64,000 nucleotides of DNA from Bacteroidota bacterium (GCA_006226425.1 SBGX01000034.1:1-64000), one strand, 5' to 3'; shown: positions 42,642-51,848, numbered from the stretch's first letter. The notes: generated by a model not told the origin, from the sequence alone. Program-made: numbers and translations.

Positions 42642-43328
42642 TTAGTCGAGATGCTTCAAATCTTCAATATTAGGACTTACAATGATCCCTGGCATATCAA
42701 CAGGAGCGGCCACTTCTGCCATAAAGGTTCCTTTTACTTCACCAGTTTTGAAGGTAGTAAAACCAATGCGATAGAGTCCGACCGTTAAGGAATTGAGTGG
42801 ATCGCTGGTTTGACTCTTGACTCGCATTAATGAATTATAATTCTTTCCACTTGGTTGTGATGGCATTTCCGAATTATCGTCATTGTACGCCATTTTGTGC
42901 CAATTGGCAGCTGCAATTCTTTCAGGGGTAATTCCTCCTTTAATGCTGATAATATCCGATTTCTCCAAGGTGATATAAGTATCAAAATATTCCTGAGAAT
43001 CTTTATTTTGATCGTAGTTGGGAGATTTGCCTGGATTATTCAATTTAGCAGCAATCTTAGGAGGTACGGGTGACATCATTCGCACGCCAATTTCAGGTGC
43101 AACCGCCGGAATCCAAACATAGATATAGTTGAATTTTTTGCCATCCACAATGGCGTCTTCAGATCCTGGTTCCGCATACCCAAGATATGTCGTAGAACTT
43201 GTGTACGGAACTCTAACTGTTTTGGGCCCTACTTTCTTTTGAACCGAGCTCCCAAATGTTCCTAGTTTTTGTGCAAAAAGTTGCGAAGAGGCAAACAGTA
43301 CGACTGCTGCTGTAATCATTACTTTCAT
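42642..43328 (-). CDS. LipL32-like secreted protein
   Basis: This 228-aa protein resembles Leptospira LipL32, judged from memory of that sequence. Shared blocks: TYLGYAEPG (YYGYVKPG), VDGKKFNYIYVWIPAVAPE with GVRMMSPV ([20 protein letters not shown]), YNSLMRVK (YNSLTRIK), VGLYRIGFTTFKTGEVKGTFMAEV (in part; [25 protein letters not shown]) and a proline/glycine IIVSPNIEDL end. The N-terminus is an ordinary signal peptide (ending LFAQ) with no lipobox Cys, unlike LipL32. The Asp-rich calcium-binding insert of LipL32 is much reduced, with only a short DDNSE stretch. Function unknown. Confidence 0.8.
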   Translation of the reverse strand: MKVMITAAVVLFASSQLFAQKLGTFGSSVQKKVGPKTVRVPYTSSTTYLGYAEPGSEDAIVDGKKFNYIYVWIPAVAPEIGVRMMSPVPPKIAAKLNNPGKSPNYDQNKDSQEYFDTYITLEKSDIISIKGGITPERIAAANWHKMAYNDDNSEMPSQPSGKNYNSLMRVKSQTSDPLNSLTVGLYRIGFTTFKTGEVKGTFMAEVAAPVDMPGIIVSPNIEDLKHLD

Positions 43329-43432
43329 GTTTCTGTGTTTTGGTGATGCCTAAAGATATTAATTTGTCGATAAATGTGCAAAAAATGCCGATGAAATATT
43401 GAGTTGAATGATTAAATTCTTACCTTAGAACT

Positions 43433-43852
43433 ATGGAAAAAGCAGAAGCTCTACGCCATCTGGAGGACGTCATCTCTGGATATAAAAACAATTATGCTCC
43501 TCAAAATATTACCGTGTACCAGTATTGGGCCCGTGTTGTGCGAGTAGTGGATGGAGATACCCTGGAACTGGAAATTGAATTGGGTTTTGACCTTAAAATT
43601 AGAAATAGCCTCCGTCTGATAGGCCTAAATACTCCAGAGACGTATGGTGTGAAAAAGGGTTCGGAAGAGTATCGAAAAGGGATGGAAGCTAAAGAATTTG
43701 TCCAAAATTTTGTACGGGAAAATGACTGGGTAGAAGTCGAAATCTACCGGGGTAAAAAGGAAAAATATGGACGATGGCTCGGTCAGGTATACAAAAACGG
43801 GGAATCCCTGAATGTCACACTTCTGACAGAAGAATTGGCTGAGAAATTATAA
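43433..43852 (+). CDS. Staphylococcal nuclease-like (SNase) protein
   Basis: This 139-aa protein has an OB-fold SNase domain. Compared with S. aureus nuclease, VVDGDT (D40, equivalent to D21), R61 (LRLIGL), E69 (TPE) and R114 (KYGRWLG) are kept, but the second calcium ligand (Asp in VDTPE) is Asn here (LNTPE, N66). No signal peptide is seen, so it is probably cytoplasmic. Activity may be reduced or changed; this is inference. Confidence 0.85.
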   Translation: MEKAEALRHLEDVISGYKNNYAPQNITVYQYWARVVRVVDGDTLELEIELGFDLKIRNSLRLIGLNTPETYGVKKGSEEYRKGMEAKEFVQNFVRENDWVEVEIYRGKKEKYGRWLGQVYKNGESLNVTLLTEELAEKL

Positions 43853-43854
43853 AT

Positions 43855-44427
43855 CTAGTCAACGAATTCGATGAGATCTTCGCCTCGAAAGATTCCTTCA
43901 AATTTGGTAACGATTTTTTTGACCAGCACGACATCATAGCTTCCAACACATTCATAATGATCATGATAGTAAGTTGTTGTAATGGTGAACTTTCTGAAAA
44001 TTTCTGCGTTTTCGTCCGAAGTGTTTTGAATACTTGTACTCTCGGTTTCACTTCCTCCAGTACTTCCTGAGAAACCCAGGTTTGAAACGGAAAGTGATCG
44101 AGTGTCGTTAAAGTTACTACTATGAGAAAAGCTTCTGCTTGCACCGGGTGCAAGTTCACCGGCCTTTTCAATTTCCATGTGTTCTTCTTCTCCCGCTTGC
44201 TCCCTTCGTTTGAATTCGCAAATACGCCAGTCCTCAGTCTGCGTACAACTACATCCTGGATGAGGTTTGGGTAATCTTACGGGTGATGATTTTCCGTTTC
44301 TCCTGGCACATTCTGCACAAGGATTCTGGCTTTGAGTGTTCCATCTCCACCAAATGTTATCATTTTCGTTATAAGCTGGCGGAGTTTCATTTCCTCCTAT
44401 CCATACCGTTCCTTCTACTAATCCCAT
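43855..44427 (-). CDS. Hypothetical protein with Mu gpF-like zinc-knuckle motif
   Basis: No family was firmly recognised. Near the N-terminus of the 190-aa protein there is a motif (NPCAECARRNGKS ... LPKPHPGCSCTQ) that resembles the CxxC...HPxCxC metal site of phage Mu gpF-type minor head proteins. The middle is a Ser/Gly/Thr-rich linker (residues about 90-135), and the C-terminus is a small domain (KFTITTTYYHDHYECVGSYDVVLV). It follows the DUF4332-like gene by 5 bases, so the two are probably co-transcribed. Confidence 0.6.
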   Translation of the reverse strand: MGLVEGTVWIGGNETPPAYNENDNIWWRWNTQSQNPCAECARRNGKSSPVRLPKPHPGCSCTQTEDWRICEFKRREQAGEEEHMEIEKAGELAPGASRSFSHSSNFNDTRSLSVSNLGFSGSTGGSETESTSIQNTSDENAEIFRKFTITTTYYHDHYECVGSYDVVLVKKIVTKFEGIFRGEDLIEFVD

Positions 44428-44432
44428 GCGTA

Positions 44433-45359
44433 TTAAATTTTTTGTTCACCTGTTAATTCAAAACCTCCTTCATTTCTCCTGAGAATATCAGACATATTGA
44501 CATCCATTCCAAGGCTGGAAACGTCAGTAACGAAGTATTCCGTTCGCCAATTTCCGTCAATCAGTTTCCGATACATCGAGGAGAGTCGTATTTCTGTCCC
44601 GTTTATATAAGAGACATAAAATTGATCGATGCCAGCCAGGTCCTCCTCGTTTCTCTTTTTAGAATATTCCGGTCTGCTGACATAAGAAGGGCCGTCAATT
44701 AGTTCATCCCACATCACTTCCCCCGAATATTCTTTTTCCAAACGAATGACACGGTTGGAGTAGGTATCCAATCCAATGAGTGGAAACTCTCCAATATAAC
44801 AACGATTGTCTGTATAAACCAATAAAGAAATCATTGGGTTACGGATCGCATCTAGCAGTACAAAACCTCGATCATCTGTCTCAAATTCATCGTTGTATAA
44901 ATGCTCCGAAAATGAAGCATTGCAAATACTGACACGAGCCTTAACAGGCTTGAATTGGTGATCTACCACATATAAGGCAAGTGTATTCGAGAAAACGCGT
45001 CTTGATGCTTCCAATTGCCAATTGAGCAAGAGTTGCTCTTCAAAACGAAAGCCATGCTCACTAATAAATTCCCTCAAATCAGCAGGTGCTAAACGTGCCA
45101 TCCAGGAATAATCCAGGCCCGATTCAACAAGGAGATCAGCCAATCTTTCTGTCATTCCTTCCAGGCGAAAGAGCCTGGCCTGAGGAATAAATTGATGCAA
45201 TAACTGATCTTTCGAGATCCCTTGAATATCCTCAAATCTGTCGGCAATGTCCATTGGATGATCGACCAACAAGTGTTCGGTATAAAAACAGTTTCGATTT
45301 GCTAATTCTTCTCCTAGTGCTTCCCCAATTCCGGAAAGTAGACGAATGTCGTGGTTCAT
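44433..45359 (-). CDS. DUF4332-like helix-hairpin-helix protein with Ig-like domain
   Basis: This 308-aa protein begins with a DUF4332-like tandem of helix-hairpin-helix repeats (about 1-125; RLLSGIGEALGEELANR, IQGISKDQLLHQFIPQARLFRLEGMTERLADLLVESGL in part). Residues about 125-220 look like a carboxypeptidase-regulatory or Ig-like fold (ALYVVDHQFKPVKARVSI, DDRGFVLLDAI, RVIRLEKEYSGEVMWDE). The C-terminus is unassigned. No export signal. Upstream partner of the 190-aa zinc-motif gene. Function unknown. Confidence 0.65.
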   Translation of the reverse strand: MNHDIRLLSGIGEALGEELANRNCFYTEHLLVDHPMDIADRFEDIQGISKDQLLHQFIPQARLFRLEGMTERLADLLVESGLDYSWMARLAPADLREFISEHGFRFEEQLLLNWQLEASRRVFSNTLALYVVDHQFKPVKARVSICNASFSEHLYNDEFETDDRGFVLLDAIRNPMISLLVYTDNRCYIGEFPLIGLDTYSNRVIRLEKEYSGEVMWDELIDGPSYVSRPEYSKKRNEEDLAGIDQFYVSYINGTEIRLSSMYRKLIDGNWRTEYFVTDVSSLGMDVNMSDILRRNEGGFELTGEQKI

Positions 45360-45499
45360 TTCAATAAATATTACAGTAGATGGTCACAATATACTAAACA
45401 TAGCTTGAGAATCAAAATGTTTATCGGATAATCTTGAAAAGACCAGTGTAACATTTTGACATGTTTAGCATTATAGATCTCAAGTATAAATCACTGCTT

Positions 45500-47158
45500 A
45501 TGACTCAAAGGAAATTGCTTTCTTTCCTCTTATGTTCTCAACTACTTGTTACCATTTTTGGATTCGCATCCGAAAAGGATAAGTATTATGAAAATCTCTA
45601 TTACACGGCCAAATTCTGGGGCTTCCTTAAATACTATCATCCAGTGGTAGCTTCCGGGCAGAGCGATTGGAATCTGGAGTTGATTCAGCAACTGGAGAAC
45701 TTAGAAAAGTGCAAAGGTCAGGAGGAAGTGAAGCAATTTTTCGAAAGCTGGCTGGCGGAATTGAAAAGTCCTTCGAAATGCCGAAAATGTAAGAAGCAGG
45801 GAAAAAAGGAATACGATGATCGAAATTTTGATCTTTCATGGATCGAGAACACTTCTTTTTGGGGAGCAAAGCTTTCCGGTCAATTGGGCTACATTCGTGA
45901 TAACCGCTATCTGGGAGAACCATTCTATTTGGAGCGTAAGCCTGCTGGAAACATACTCCTGAAGAATGAGAATGGACCTGAATCATACGATTGGAAGAAA
46001 AAGGAACACCGTCTTCTTACCTGGTTTCAGTATTGGAACCTCGTGGAATACTTTTTCCCATACAAATATCAGTGCGACCAGGATTGGGATGAGGTTTTAA
46101 AGGAAATGACTCCCCGCTTTTTGAATGTTGAAAGTGAAGAAGAGTTCCATATGTTATTACTGGAATGCTTTGCGAAAACAGATGACAGTCATGCCCGATT
46201 TTACTCGGAGCAGACGGTGAATCACTTTGGAACAAAATGGCTCCCCATTCAGTTTAAACTGATCGATGGAAAGGCTATTGTGACGGGTTTTTACAATGAT
46301 TCAATGGCGAAAAAAGATGGCTTTCACCTGGGAGATGTCATTACTCATGTGGATGGCGAATCCGTGCAAAAACGTTTTGAGCGCAATAAAAAGTACTTGT
46401 GTGCATCGAACGAAGCAGTCAAAAGAAGAAATACGATAAGTGCTATTTTTAATGGGGATACGGAAGAAGTTAAATTGAAAATAGAAAGAAATGGTCAGAT
46501 CGAAGAGAGTATCTATAAAAGATACAGTTTTAGAGACTTCTCTTATCATTATCATTCGAAGAGGGAACGATTCAAGAGTTGGGAGGATGGCTTGGCCTAC
46601 GTGAATTTGGGTAAGGTGTCCAGGGAACAGGTAGACTCGTTGATGGACAGTCTGATGCACTTTAAAGGAATCGTTTTTGACCTGAGAGAAAATGCGAATA
46701 GTACGTTGTATCAATTGTCTGCTTATCTGAATCAGGAACCGATGCCCTTTGTCGTTTTTACAAAACCTGACTTGTCTTATCCGGGACGTCTCATTTGGAC
46801 GAAACCCTACTACTGTGGCTCAAGCAAGGGAAAGAAATATACAGGGAAAGTGATGATCCTGGTGAATGAACTCACCCAGAGTCATGGAGAGTTTAGTTGT
46901 ATGTGCTTGCAAACAGGAGATCGGGTACAGGTTCTGGGGAGCCAAAGTTCCGGGGCAGATGGAAACGTGAATCGCATCAAGTTGATCGGTGGTTTTGAAA
47001 CCGTTTTCTCAGGGATTGGAGTTTTTTATCCGGATCGTTCTGAAACACAGAGAGTCGGGGTTCGAAGAGATTATTCAGTCTCCCCAACGATCAAAGGAAT
47101 GCAGGAGGGAAGGGACGAACAATTGGAAGAGGCACTAAGAATTTTAAGAGCGGAGTAA
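45500..47158 (+). CDS. Secreted S41-family (C-terminal processing) peptidase-like protein
   Basis: This protein of about 552 aa has a signal peptide (MTQRKLLSFLLCSQLLVTIFGFAS), a region typical of Bacteroidota S41 proteins (YYTAKFWGFLKYYHPVVASG; FQYWNLVEYFFPYKYQCDQDW), a PDZ domain (GDVITHVDGESV), and an S41 core with the candidate nucleophile S461 (LTQSHGEFSC). The ATG at 45500 gives a proper signal peptide; a start at 45461 adds 13 residues before it. A cysteine-rich patch KCRKCKKQGKK lies near residue 105. Proteolytic activity is predicted from the family. Confidence 0.88.
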   Translation: MTQRKLLSFLLCSQLLVTIFGFASEKDKYYENLYYTAKFWGFLKYYHPVVASGQSDWNLELIQQLENLEKCKGQEEVKQFFESWLAELKSPSKCRKCKKQGKKEYDDRNFDLSWIENTSFWGAKLSGQLGYIRDNRYLGEPFYLERKPAGNILLKNENGPESYDWKKKEHRLLTWFQYWNLVEYFFPYKYQCDQDWDEVLKEMTPRFLNVESEEEFHMLLLECFAKTDDSHARFYSEQTVNHFGTKWLPIQFKLIDGKAIVTGFYNDSMAKKDGFHLGDVITHVDGESVQKRFERNKKYLCASNEAVKRRNTISAIFNGDTEEVKLKIERNGQIEESIYKRYSFRDFSYHYHSKRERFKSWEDGLAYVNLGKVSREQVDSLMDSLMHFKGIVFDLRENANSTLYQLSAYLNQEPMPFVVFTKPDLSYPGRLIWTKPYYCGSSKGKKYTGKVMILVNELTQSHGEFSCMCLQTGDRVQVLGSQSSGADGNVNRIKLIGGFETVFSGIGVFYPDRSETQRVGVRRDYSVSPTIKGMQEGRDEQLEEALRILRAE

Positions 47159-47455
47159 TTAATCTCCTGATTCCAACCATTTTTTTCGTTCCGAGCGGTA
47201 GACCATAGAACGTCCCAGACTGGTGCCATACCATACCTGATATTGATGATCACCGGTCTTTTCGTAGTATGCTTTGGACTGTTCACTTTCTTTAAATCCC
47301 AGTTCCCGAACGGAATTCGGCAATCGTTGATGTATTTGCTGAAAGTCTTCGATTCGTTCAATCAACTTCTCGGCATAGCGCTGCCGCTGACAGCTCACAT
47401 CACAGCAGGAATAGAATAGTACTCCGCTTAGAATAAATCCGATTAAAAGCTTCAT
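47159..47455 (-). CDS. Small putative lipoprotein
   Basis: No family was recognised. The 98-aa product has a lipoprotein-like signal (LLIGFILSGVLFYSC, lipobox Cys near 17) followed by a compact domain (IEDFQQIHQRLPNSVRELGF; YYEKTGDHQYQVWYG) with a pattern seen in pilin-like or G-type pseudopilin C-terminal domains. It is convergent with the S41 gene (adjacent stops). Confidence 0.65.
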   Translation of the reverse strand: MKLLIGFILSGVLFYSCCDVSCQRQRYAEKLIERIEDFQQIHQRLPNSVRELGFKESEQSKAYYEKTGDHQYQVWYGTSLGRSMVYRSERKKWLESGD

Positions 47456-47476
47456 GTAAGTATGAAATTCGCCGGA

Positions 47477-48370
47477 CTAATAAAGAATAAAGCTTCGTTC
47501 ACTAAAAGCGGGCAATGATGGTCCTCCTTCGTAAAAATAATGGAGTTCATCTTGTTGGTCCATGAGGCCTAAACTATAGAGTACCGGGACGAAATGATCT
47601 GGGGTTGGTGCAGCTAGTTTCCCGAGTTTGTGACTGTGTTCATAGTCAATAATGGCCTTGAGATTCCGTTCGTCAATCTGTTTTTTGATCCAGGCATCGT
47701 ATTCTGCTTCCCATCCGTAGGGACGCATATCATTTGCGAACATGCGTTGCGAAGCCAATTTTAAATTGTGAATTAAGGAACCACTCCCAATGATAAGTAC
47801 GCCTTTTTCACGGAGACTTTTGAGTTCTTTTCCGAGTTCGTAATGGTACTTGGGAGAGGCATAGTAGTCAATACTCATTTGAAAGACCGGAACATCTGCA
47901 TCAGGGAATAGATGCATGAGCATAGGCCAGGAACCGTGGTCTAGTCCCCATTCTTGGGTTTCCTGAATCTGCTTGGAAAAATCTTTTAGCTTTTTGGCAA
48001 TTTCCGGAGCTCCTTTGGCGTGATAGATGGGGTCATAATAATGATCCGGAAAGCCATAGTAGTCGTAAATCTGCTTCTGTTCATCCGAAATATTGACATA
48101 AGTTCCGCGGGTACACCAATGTGCGGAAACGATCAGAGCAGCTTTGACATCGTAGTTCTTTTGAAGTTCCTTTCCCAGCTCGAAAAGCGTTTTCCAAAAA
48201 GCGCGTTCATCCCTTGAAACGGGAATATCCATCGGGTTTCCATGTGAGGTGAAAAGTACAGGCATTTTTTTGTCCTGTCTACTTAAGGTGTCCGTAAAAA
48301 GTTTGAAGCTCCCGAGTGTTCCCATGGCAGAAAAAGTAAGTAATGTTTGAACAAATTCCTTGCGTTTCAT
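47477..48370 (-). CDS. ygiD: Class III extradiol dioxygenase (4,5-DOPA-dioxygenase, YgiD type)
   Basis: This 297-aa metal-dependent dioxygenase has the DODA-type fold. Conserved residues: SHGNP near the N-terminus, VSAHWCTRG, DHGSW, IGSGSLIHNL and the metal His near DHFVPVLY. Unlike E. coli YgiD it begins with an N-terminal extension of about 30 residues (KRKEFVQTLLTFSAMGTLGSF) that resembles an export signal, without the twin-Arg pair. Physiological substrate is unknown. Confidence 0.9.
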   Translation of the reverse strand: MKRKEFVQTLLTFSAMGTLGSFKLFTDTLSRQDKKMPVLFTSHGNPMDIPVSRDERAFWKTLFELGKELQKNYDVKAALIVSAHWCTRGTYVNISDEQKQIYDYYGFPDHYYDPIYHAKGAPEIAKKLKDFSKQIQETQEWGLDHGSWPMLMHLFPDADVPVFQMSIDYYASPKYHYELGKELKSLREKGVLIIGSGSLIHNLKLASQRMFANDMRPYGWEAEYDAWIKKQIDERNLKAIIDYEHSHKLGKLAAPTPDHFVPVLYSLGLMDQQDELHYFYEGGPSLPAFSERSFILY

Positions 48371-48598
48371 TCTTCCGCAAAATTGGTGCTGATTGTTTGT
48401 AAAGGGAAAGTTACTCTAAAGTCAGGAAAATACAAAATGAAACGAGTGAAGGCACTTGTGACCAGGTCAATGAATTCAAAAAATGTAGTTCATGAACAAA
48501 AAGTGGTCGTTGGTGAATTTGTTGAAGGACAGTTGTTTGGAGCGTCATAGTTTTGCGGACAACCGAGAAAAAGTATTAAATCAAAAAATCAAATCACT

Positions 48599-51500
48599 AT
48601 GAAAAAGATCGGATTACTGGTGTTGAGCATTTCATTGTTCGGGACCATATTTGCACAAAATGTGCGTTATGTCAGGCCTGGAGCCACCGGAAACGGAACT
48701 TCGTGGGCAAAAGCTTATGGAGAATGGGACATTCAGACGGCGATGGACGAATTGGAATTACTTGGAGGAGGGCAGGTGTGGATAGCCGCCGGAACCTATT
48801 TCCCTACTTCAGGAAATAACCGGAATGTCTCATTTGAGATGAAAAATAACGTTGAGCTTTACGGAGGCTTTGGTGGTACGGAAACGTCACTTTCTATGCG
48901 CGATTTAACGTCAAATGCAACCATATTGAGTGGAGATATTGGACAAGTGGGGCAAAAAAGTGATAACTCAAAGAGAGTGCTGGAAGCCGTTTCTGTCAAT
49001 ACAGTATTGAATGGGATCAGTGTCGAAGATGGATATGATAACATTTTGTCTGCAAAAGGAGCGGGAATCTATGTGGATCAGTCAGCTATTAAGATAGATT
49101 ATTGTCATTTTAGAAACAATGAAAATGCTGGAATGAACGGTAGTGGAGCAGCGATTTATGTGAATCAATCACAAGACGTTCAAGTCAGCTACTGTACCAT
49201 TGAGAGCAATCAGGTTTATTCGGTTGGTGCCTTGCGATTTGTAGCTTCCGAAGCTTCGGTATTTAACACGATTATTCGCAACAATATTGGTACAGAAGGA
49301 TCTCCTTCCATCAGTTGCTATAGCTCTACTGTTCGATTTGAAAATGGACTGGTATACGGAAATGAGGTGCTCGATTTGGATGGCTACAACAACTCTACGG
49401 ATGCGGTGTTCCTGTATTTGGTAAGCTCGACTTTTCATTTGTTGGGAAGTACGGTTGTGGACAATGTTGGGCTAAATAACATGATTTCCTCGACGGCATC
49501 GAGTGGACAAACTTCACAGTTAAATGTTCGGAATTCGATTCTTCGAAACCCTGGCTTAAAAGAGGAATTACGGATTGTTATAAATAGTGTGCACTCAATC
49601 GAATATTCGAATGTTCGGGGAATCCAGGCGGGGAATCAGAATATAGATGTTGACCCTCTCTTTGTGGATGCAGCGAATCACAATTACCGATTGCAATGCG
49701 CTTCTCCTTGTCTTGACGCTGGAACGAATATCAGTTCTTTTCAAAATGTTGATTTGGCGGGACTTGCCAGAGTACAAAACACGACCATTGACCTGGGAGC
49801 CTACGAAACTGATCCAAATGACTGTTGTACTCCCGTTGGTGGGATTAACATTCGCTATGTGAAACCAGGAGGAAAAGGTTCTGGAACCTCCTGGGCAGAT
49901 GCCTATGGAGAGTGGGATGTTCAGACAGCTATTGATGAGATCGAACAACTTGGAGGTGGTCAGGTTTGGCTGGCTGAAGGAAGCTACTATCCAACTGCAG
50001 GAACTTCCAGATCAGCCACCTGGAATATGAAAAGCCTGGTCGAGGTGTACGGAGGATTTTCTGGAGCAGAATGTCGACTGGAAGATCGAAATTGGGCACA
50101 GCATCAAACGATTTTAAGTGGAAATATTGGAGCAAGCAACCTGGCCAGCGACAATAGTTACCATATAATCACCTGTAACAATGTCAAGGAAACAGTATTG
50201 GACGGGGTCATTGTAGAAAAAGGAACTTCGAATATGTCAAGTAACGATAGAGGAGCTGGGATGTATGTCGTCAACTCCACAGTAAGAGTAGAAAACTGTA
50301 CGTTTAGAAGAAATATTTCTCAAGAATTTGGTGGTGCAATTTATGTTTCAGGAAGTACCTTTCTCATGAATAGTTGCCTCTTGTATAAGAATCATGCTCC
50401 TGCTGCTAAAAGTTTCGGAGGAGCAATTTATGCGACGAATTCGGGATGCCGCATTTATTCGTCTACTATCACGGAAAACAAAGCTTTTATTGGTACAGGG
50501 GTCTCTTTCATCAATAACTCGGTTACTCCAAGAGTCTATAACAGTATTATTTGGGGAAATAGTGGTGGAAATCTAGATTTGGCGTCGAACACATCTTTAC
50601 TTGGGGCTAAGGTGATTTCTAATAATCCAGGGACCTGGAATGTGGATCCAATGTTTAATGATCCTGGGAACGAAGATTATACTCTATCTTGTAAATCACC
50701 TGCCATTGATGCAGCTAATCACCAATACGTATTATCCACTTTAGACCTGGGATACGAGCAGCGAACACAAGGAAAACAGACGGATATCGGGGCCTTTGAA
50801 AGCAATCCGGCCAACTGTTGTGTGGCAAGTGACCTGTTCATTAAGAATGTTTCGGATGTTCACAATGGCGTTCAAAGTTATCCCTTCAATATTGGAACTT
50901 ATAGTGTGTTGACCTATGTGGTTCCTTCTGGCTTAGGGAACGGCGATCAGATGGAAGTGCAGTTGTCATCGGATGCAGACTTCATTGCTTCCAGATCGGT
51001 TTTCGGAACTGTTTCCACAGATTTTCGTTTCACGGACCTTTGTCCAAATAGCTTGTACTTCGTGCGCGCCAAAAGAACAACGGATTGTGACTTCGGAGCT
51101 ACCCGAAGTTTTTCAACCGGGGAGTTAGGGGTTTTCTATCCGATTTCTGTGGTCGATGCAAGTCATGGGACGCAGCTCTTTACTTCGACGGATGTTCATA
51201 CGTCGACTACTCTGGAAACAGATCAACAGGTTCGGATCAACCCACGTATTAAAGGCTTGACAGGAAATCAATTTGCGATTCACGTGAGTCGTTTCGCGGA
51301 CTTCTCTGATGTGAATTCCCAAAATATGAAAGTGGCAACAGGGAGCGTCTGGAAGTCTGCAAGCGCACCAGTGTTTAATCTGAAGCCTTGTCGAAGATAT
51401 TATGTTCGAATGGCGATGGTCTCGGGAGAAAGTTACGATGTGACTGATTTACAGAATTGTGTCAGTGACCTGGATTGGGGAGTTAGTTTCGATTTTATGT

Positions 51501-51796
51501 CAACTGGTTGTCCTGGACAGAATCAGGCCGGAAAAGGGGCCTTTGGGGAAGCTTACCGAAAATATGCGGTATCACCCAACCCATTTGATTCGGAGTTCGG
51601 AATGGAAGTGCCTTATGACTTGCAGGTTCCGGTACAGGTGGATATCATGAAGCCGACTGGTGAAGTGTTGGAGAGCATTCAAAGCGAAACGAATACGAAA
51701 ATTGTATTGGGATCTGGAATCAGAGAGCGCGGAATGTACATTGTGCGCCTGAGCTATGATGGAAACTTTGATCAGTTCCGGGTCATCAAAAATTAA
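48599..51796 (+). CDS. T9SS-sorted parallel beta-helix protein with internal duplication
   Basis: This 1065-aa surface or secreted protein has a signal peptide (1-19, ending IFAQ), two homologous beta-helix modules (about 21-405 and 415-740), two fibronectin-III-like repeats (about 745-990; PNSLYFVRAKR and CRRYYVRMAMV), and a T9SS type A sorting domain (YAVSPNPFDSEFGM; GMYIVRLSYDG). The modules start with almost the same sequence: VRYVRPGATGNGTSWAKAYG versus IRYVKPGGKGSGTSWADAYG. Each ends in a similar DLG-ET/S segment. It may bind or cut polysaccharide, but no catalytic residues were identified. Confidence 0.88.
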   Translation: MKKIGLLVLSISLFGTIFAQNVRYVRPGATGNGTSWAKAYGEWDIQTAMDELELLGGGQVWIAAGTYFPTSGNNRNVSFEMKNNVELYGGFGGTETSLSMRDLTSNATILSGDIGQVGQKSDNSKRVLEAVSVNTVLNGISVEDGYDNILSAKGAGIYVDQSAIKIDYCHFRNNENAGMNGSGAAIYVNQSQDVQVSYCTIESNQVYSVGALRFVASEASVFNTIIRNNIGTEGSPSISCYSSTVRFENGLVYGNEVLDLDGYNNSTDAVFLYLVSSTFHLLGSTVVDNVGLNNMISSTASSGQTSQLNVRNSILRNPGLKEELRIVINSVHSIEYSNVRGIQAGNQNIDVDPLFVDAANHNYRLQCASPCLDAGTNISSFQNVDLAGLARVQNTTIDLGAYETDPNDCCTPVGGINIRYVKPGGKGSGTSWADAYGEWDVQTAIDEIEQLGGGQVWLAEGSYYPTAGTSRSATWNMKSLVEVYGGFSGAECRLEDRNWAQHQTILSGNIGASNLASDNSYHIITCNNVKETVLDGVIVEKGTSNMSSNDRGAGMYVVNSTVRVENCTFRRNISQEFGGAIYVSGSTFLMNSCLLYKNHAPAAKSFGGAIYATNSGCRIYSSTITENKAFIGTGVSFINNSVTPRVYNSIIWGNSGGNLDLASNTSLLGAKVISNNPGTWNVDPMFNDPGNEDYTLSCKSPAIDAANHQYVLSTLDLGYEQRTQGKQTDIGAFESNPANCCVASDLFIKNVSDVHNGVQSYPFNIGTYSVLTYVVPSGLGNGDQMEVQLSSDADFIASRSVFGTVSTDFRFTDLCPNSLYFVRAKRTTDCDFGATRSFSTGELGVFYPISVVDASHGTQLFTSTDVHTSTTLETDQQVRINPRIKGLTGNQFAIHVSRFADFSDVNSQNMKVATGSVWKSASAPVFNLKPCRRYYVRMAMVSGESYDVTDLQNCVSDLDWGVSFDFMSTGCPGQNQAGKGAFGEAYRKYAVSPNPFDSEFGMEVPYDLQVPVQVDIMKPTGEVLESIQSETNTKIVLGSGIRERGMYIVRLSYDGNFDQFRVIKN

Positions 51797-51820
51797 GAGG
51801 TCAATTAACGATCAAATAAG

Positions 51821-51848
51821 AAGGGCTGCCACTGGCGGCCCTTTTCTG
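51821..51848 (+). terminator. Intrinsic terminator after the beta-helix gene
   Basis: AAGGGCTGCC-ACT-GGCGGCCCTT forms a 10-bp stem with one G-T pair, followed by TTTTCTGTTT on the + strand. It lies 25 bases past the stop at 51796. Confidence 0.85.

Noticed and set aside
48347-48550. 67-codon open frame on the + strand in the gap before the beta-helix gene
   Set aside because: It begins inside the dioxygenase gene, has an unordered basic sequence and no recognisable feature. The rest of the gap (48371-48598) more likely holds two promoters.
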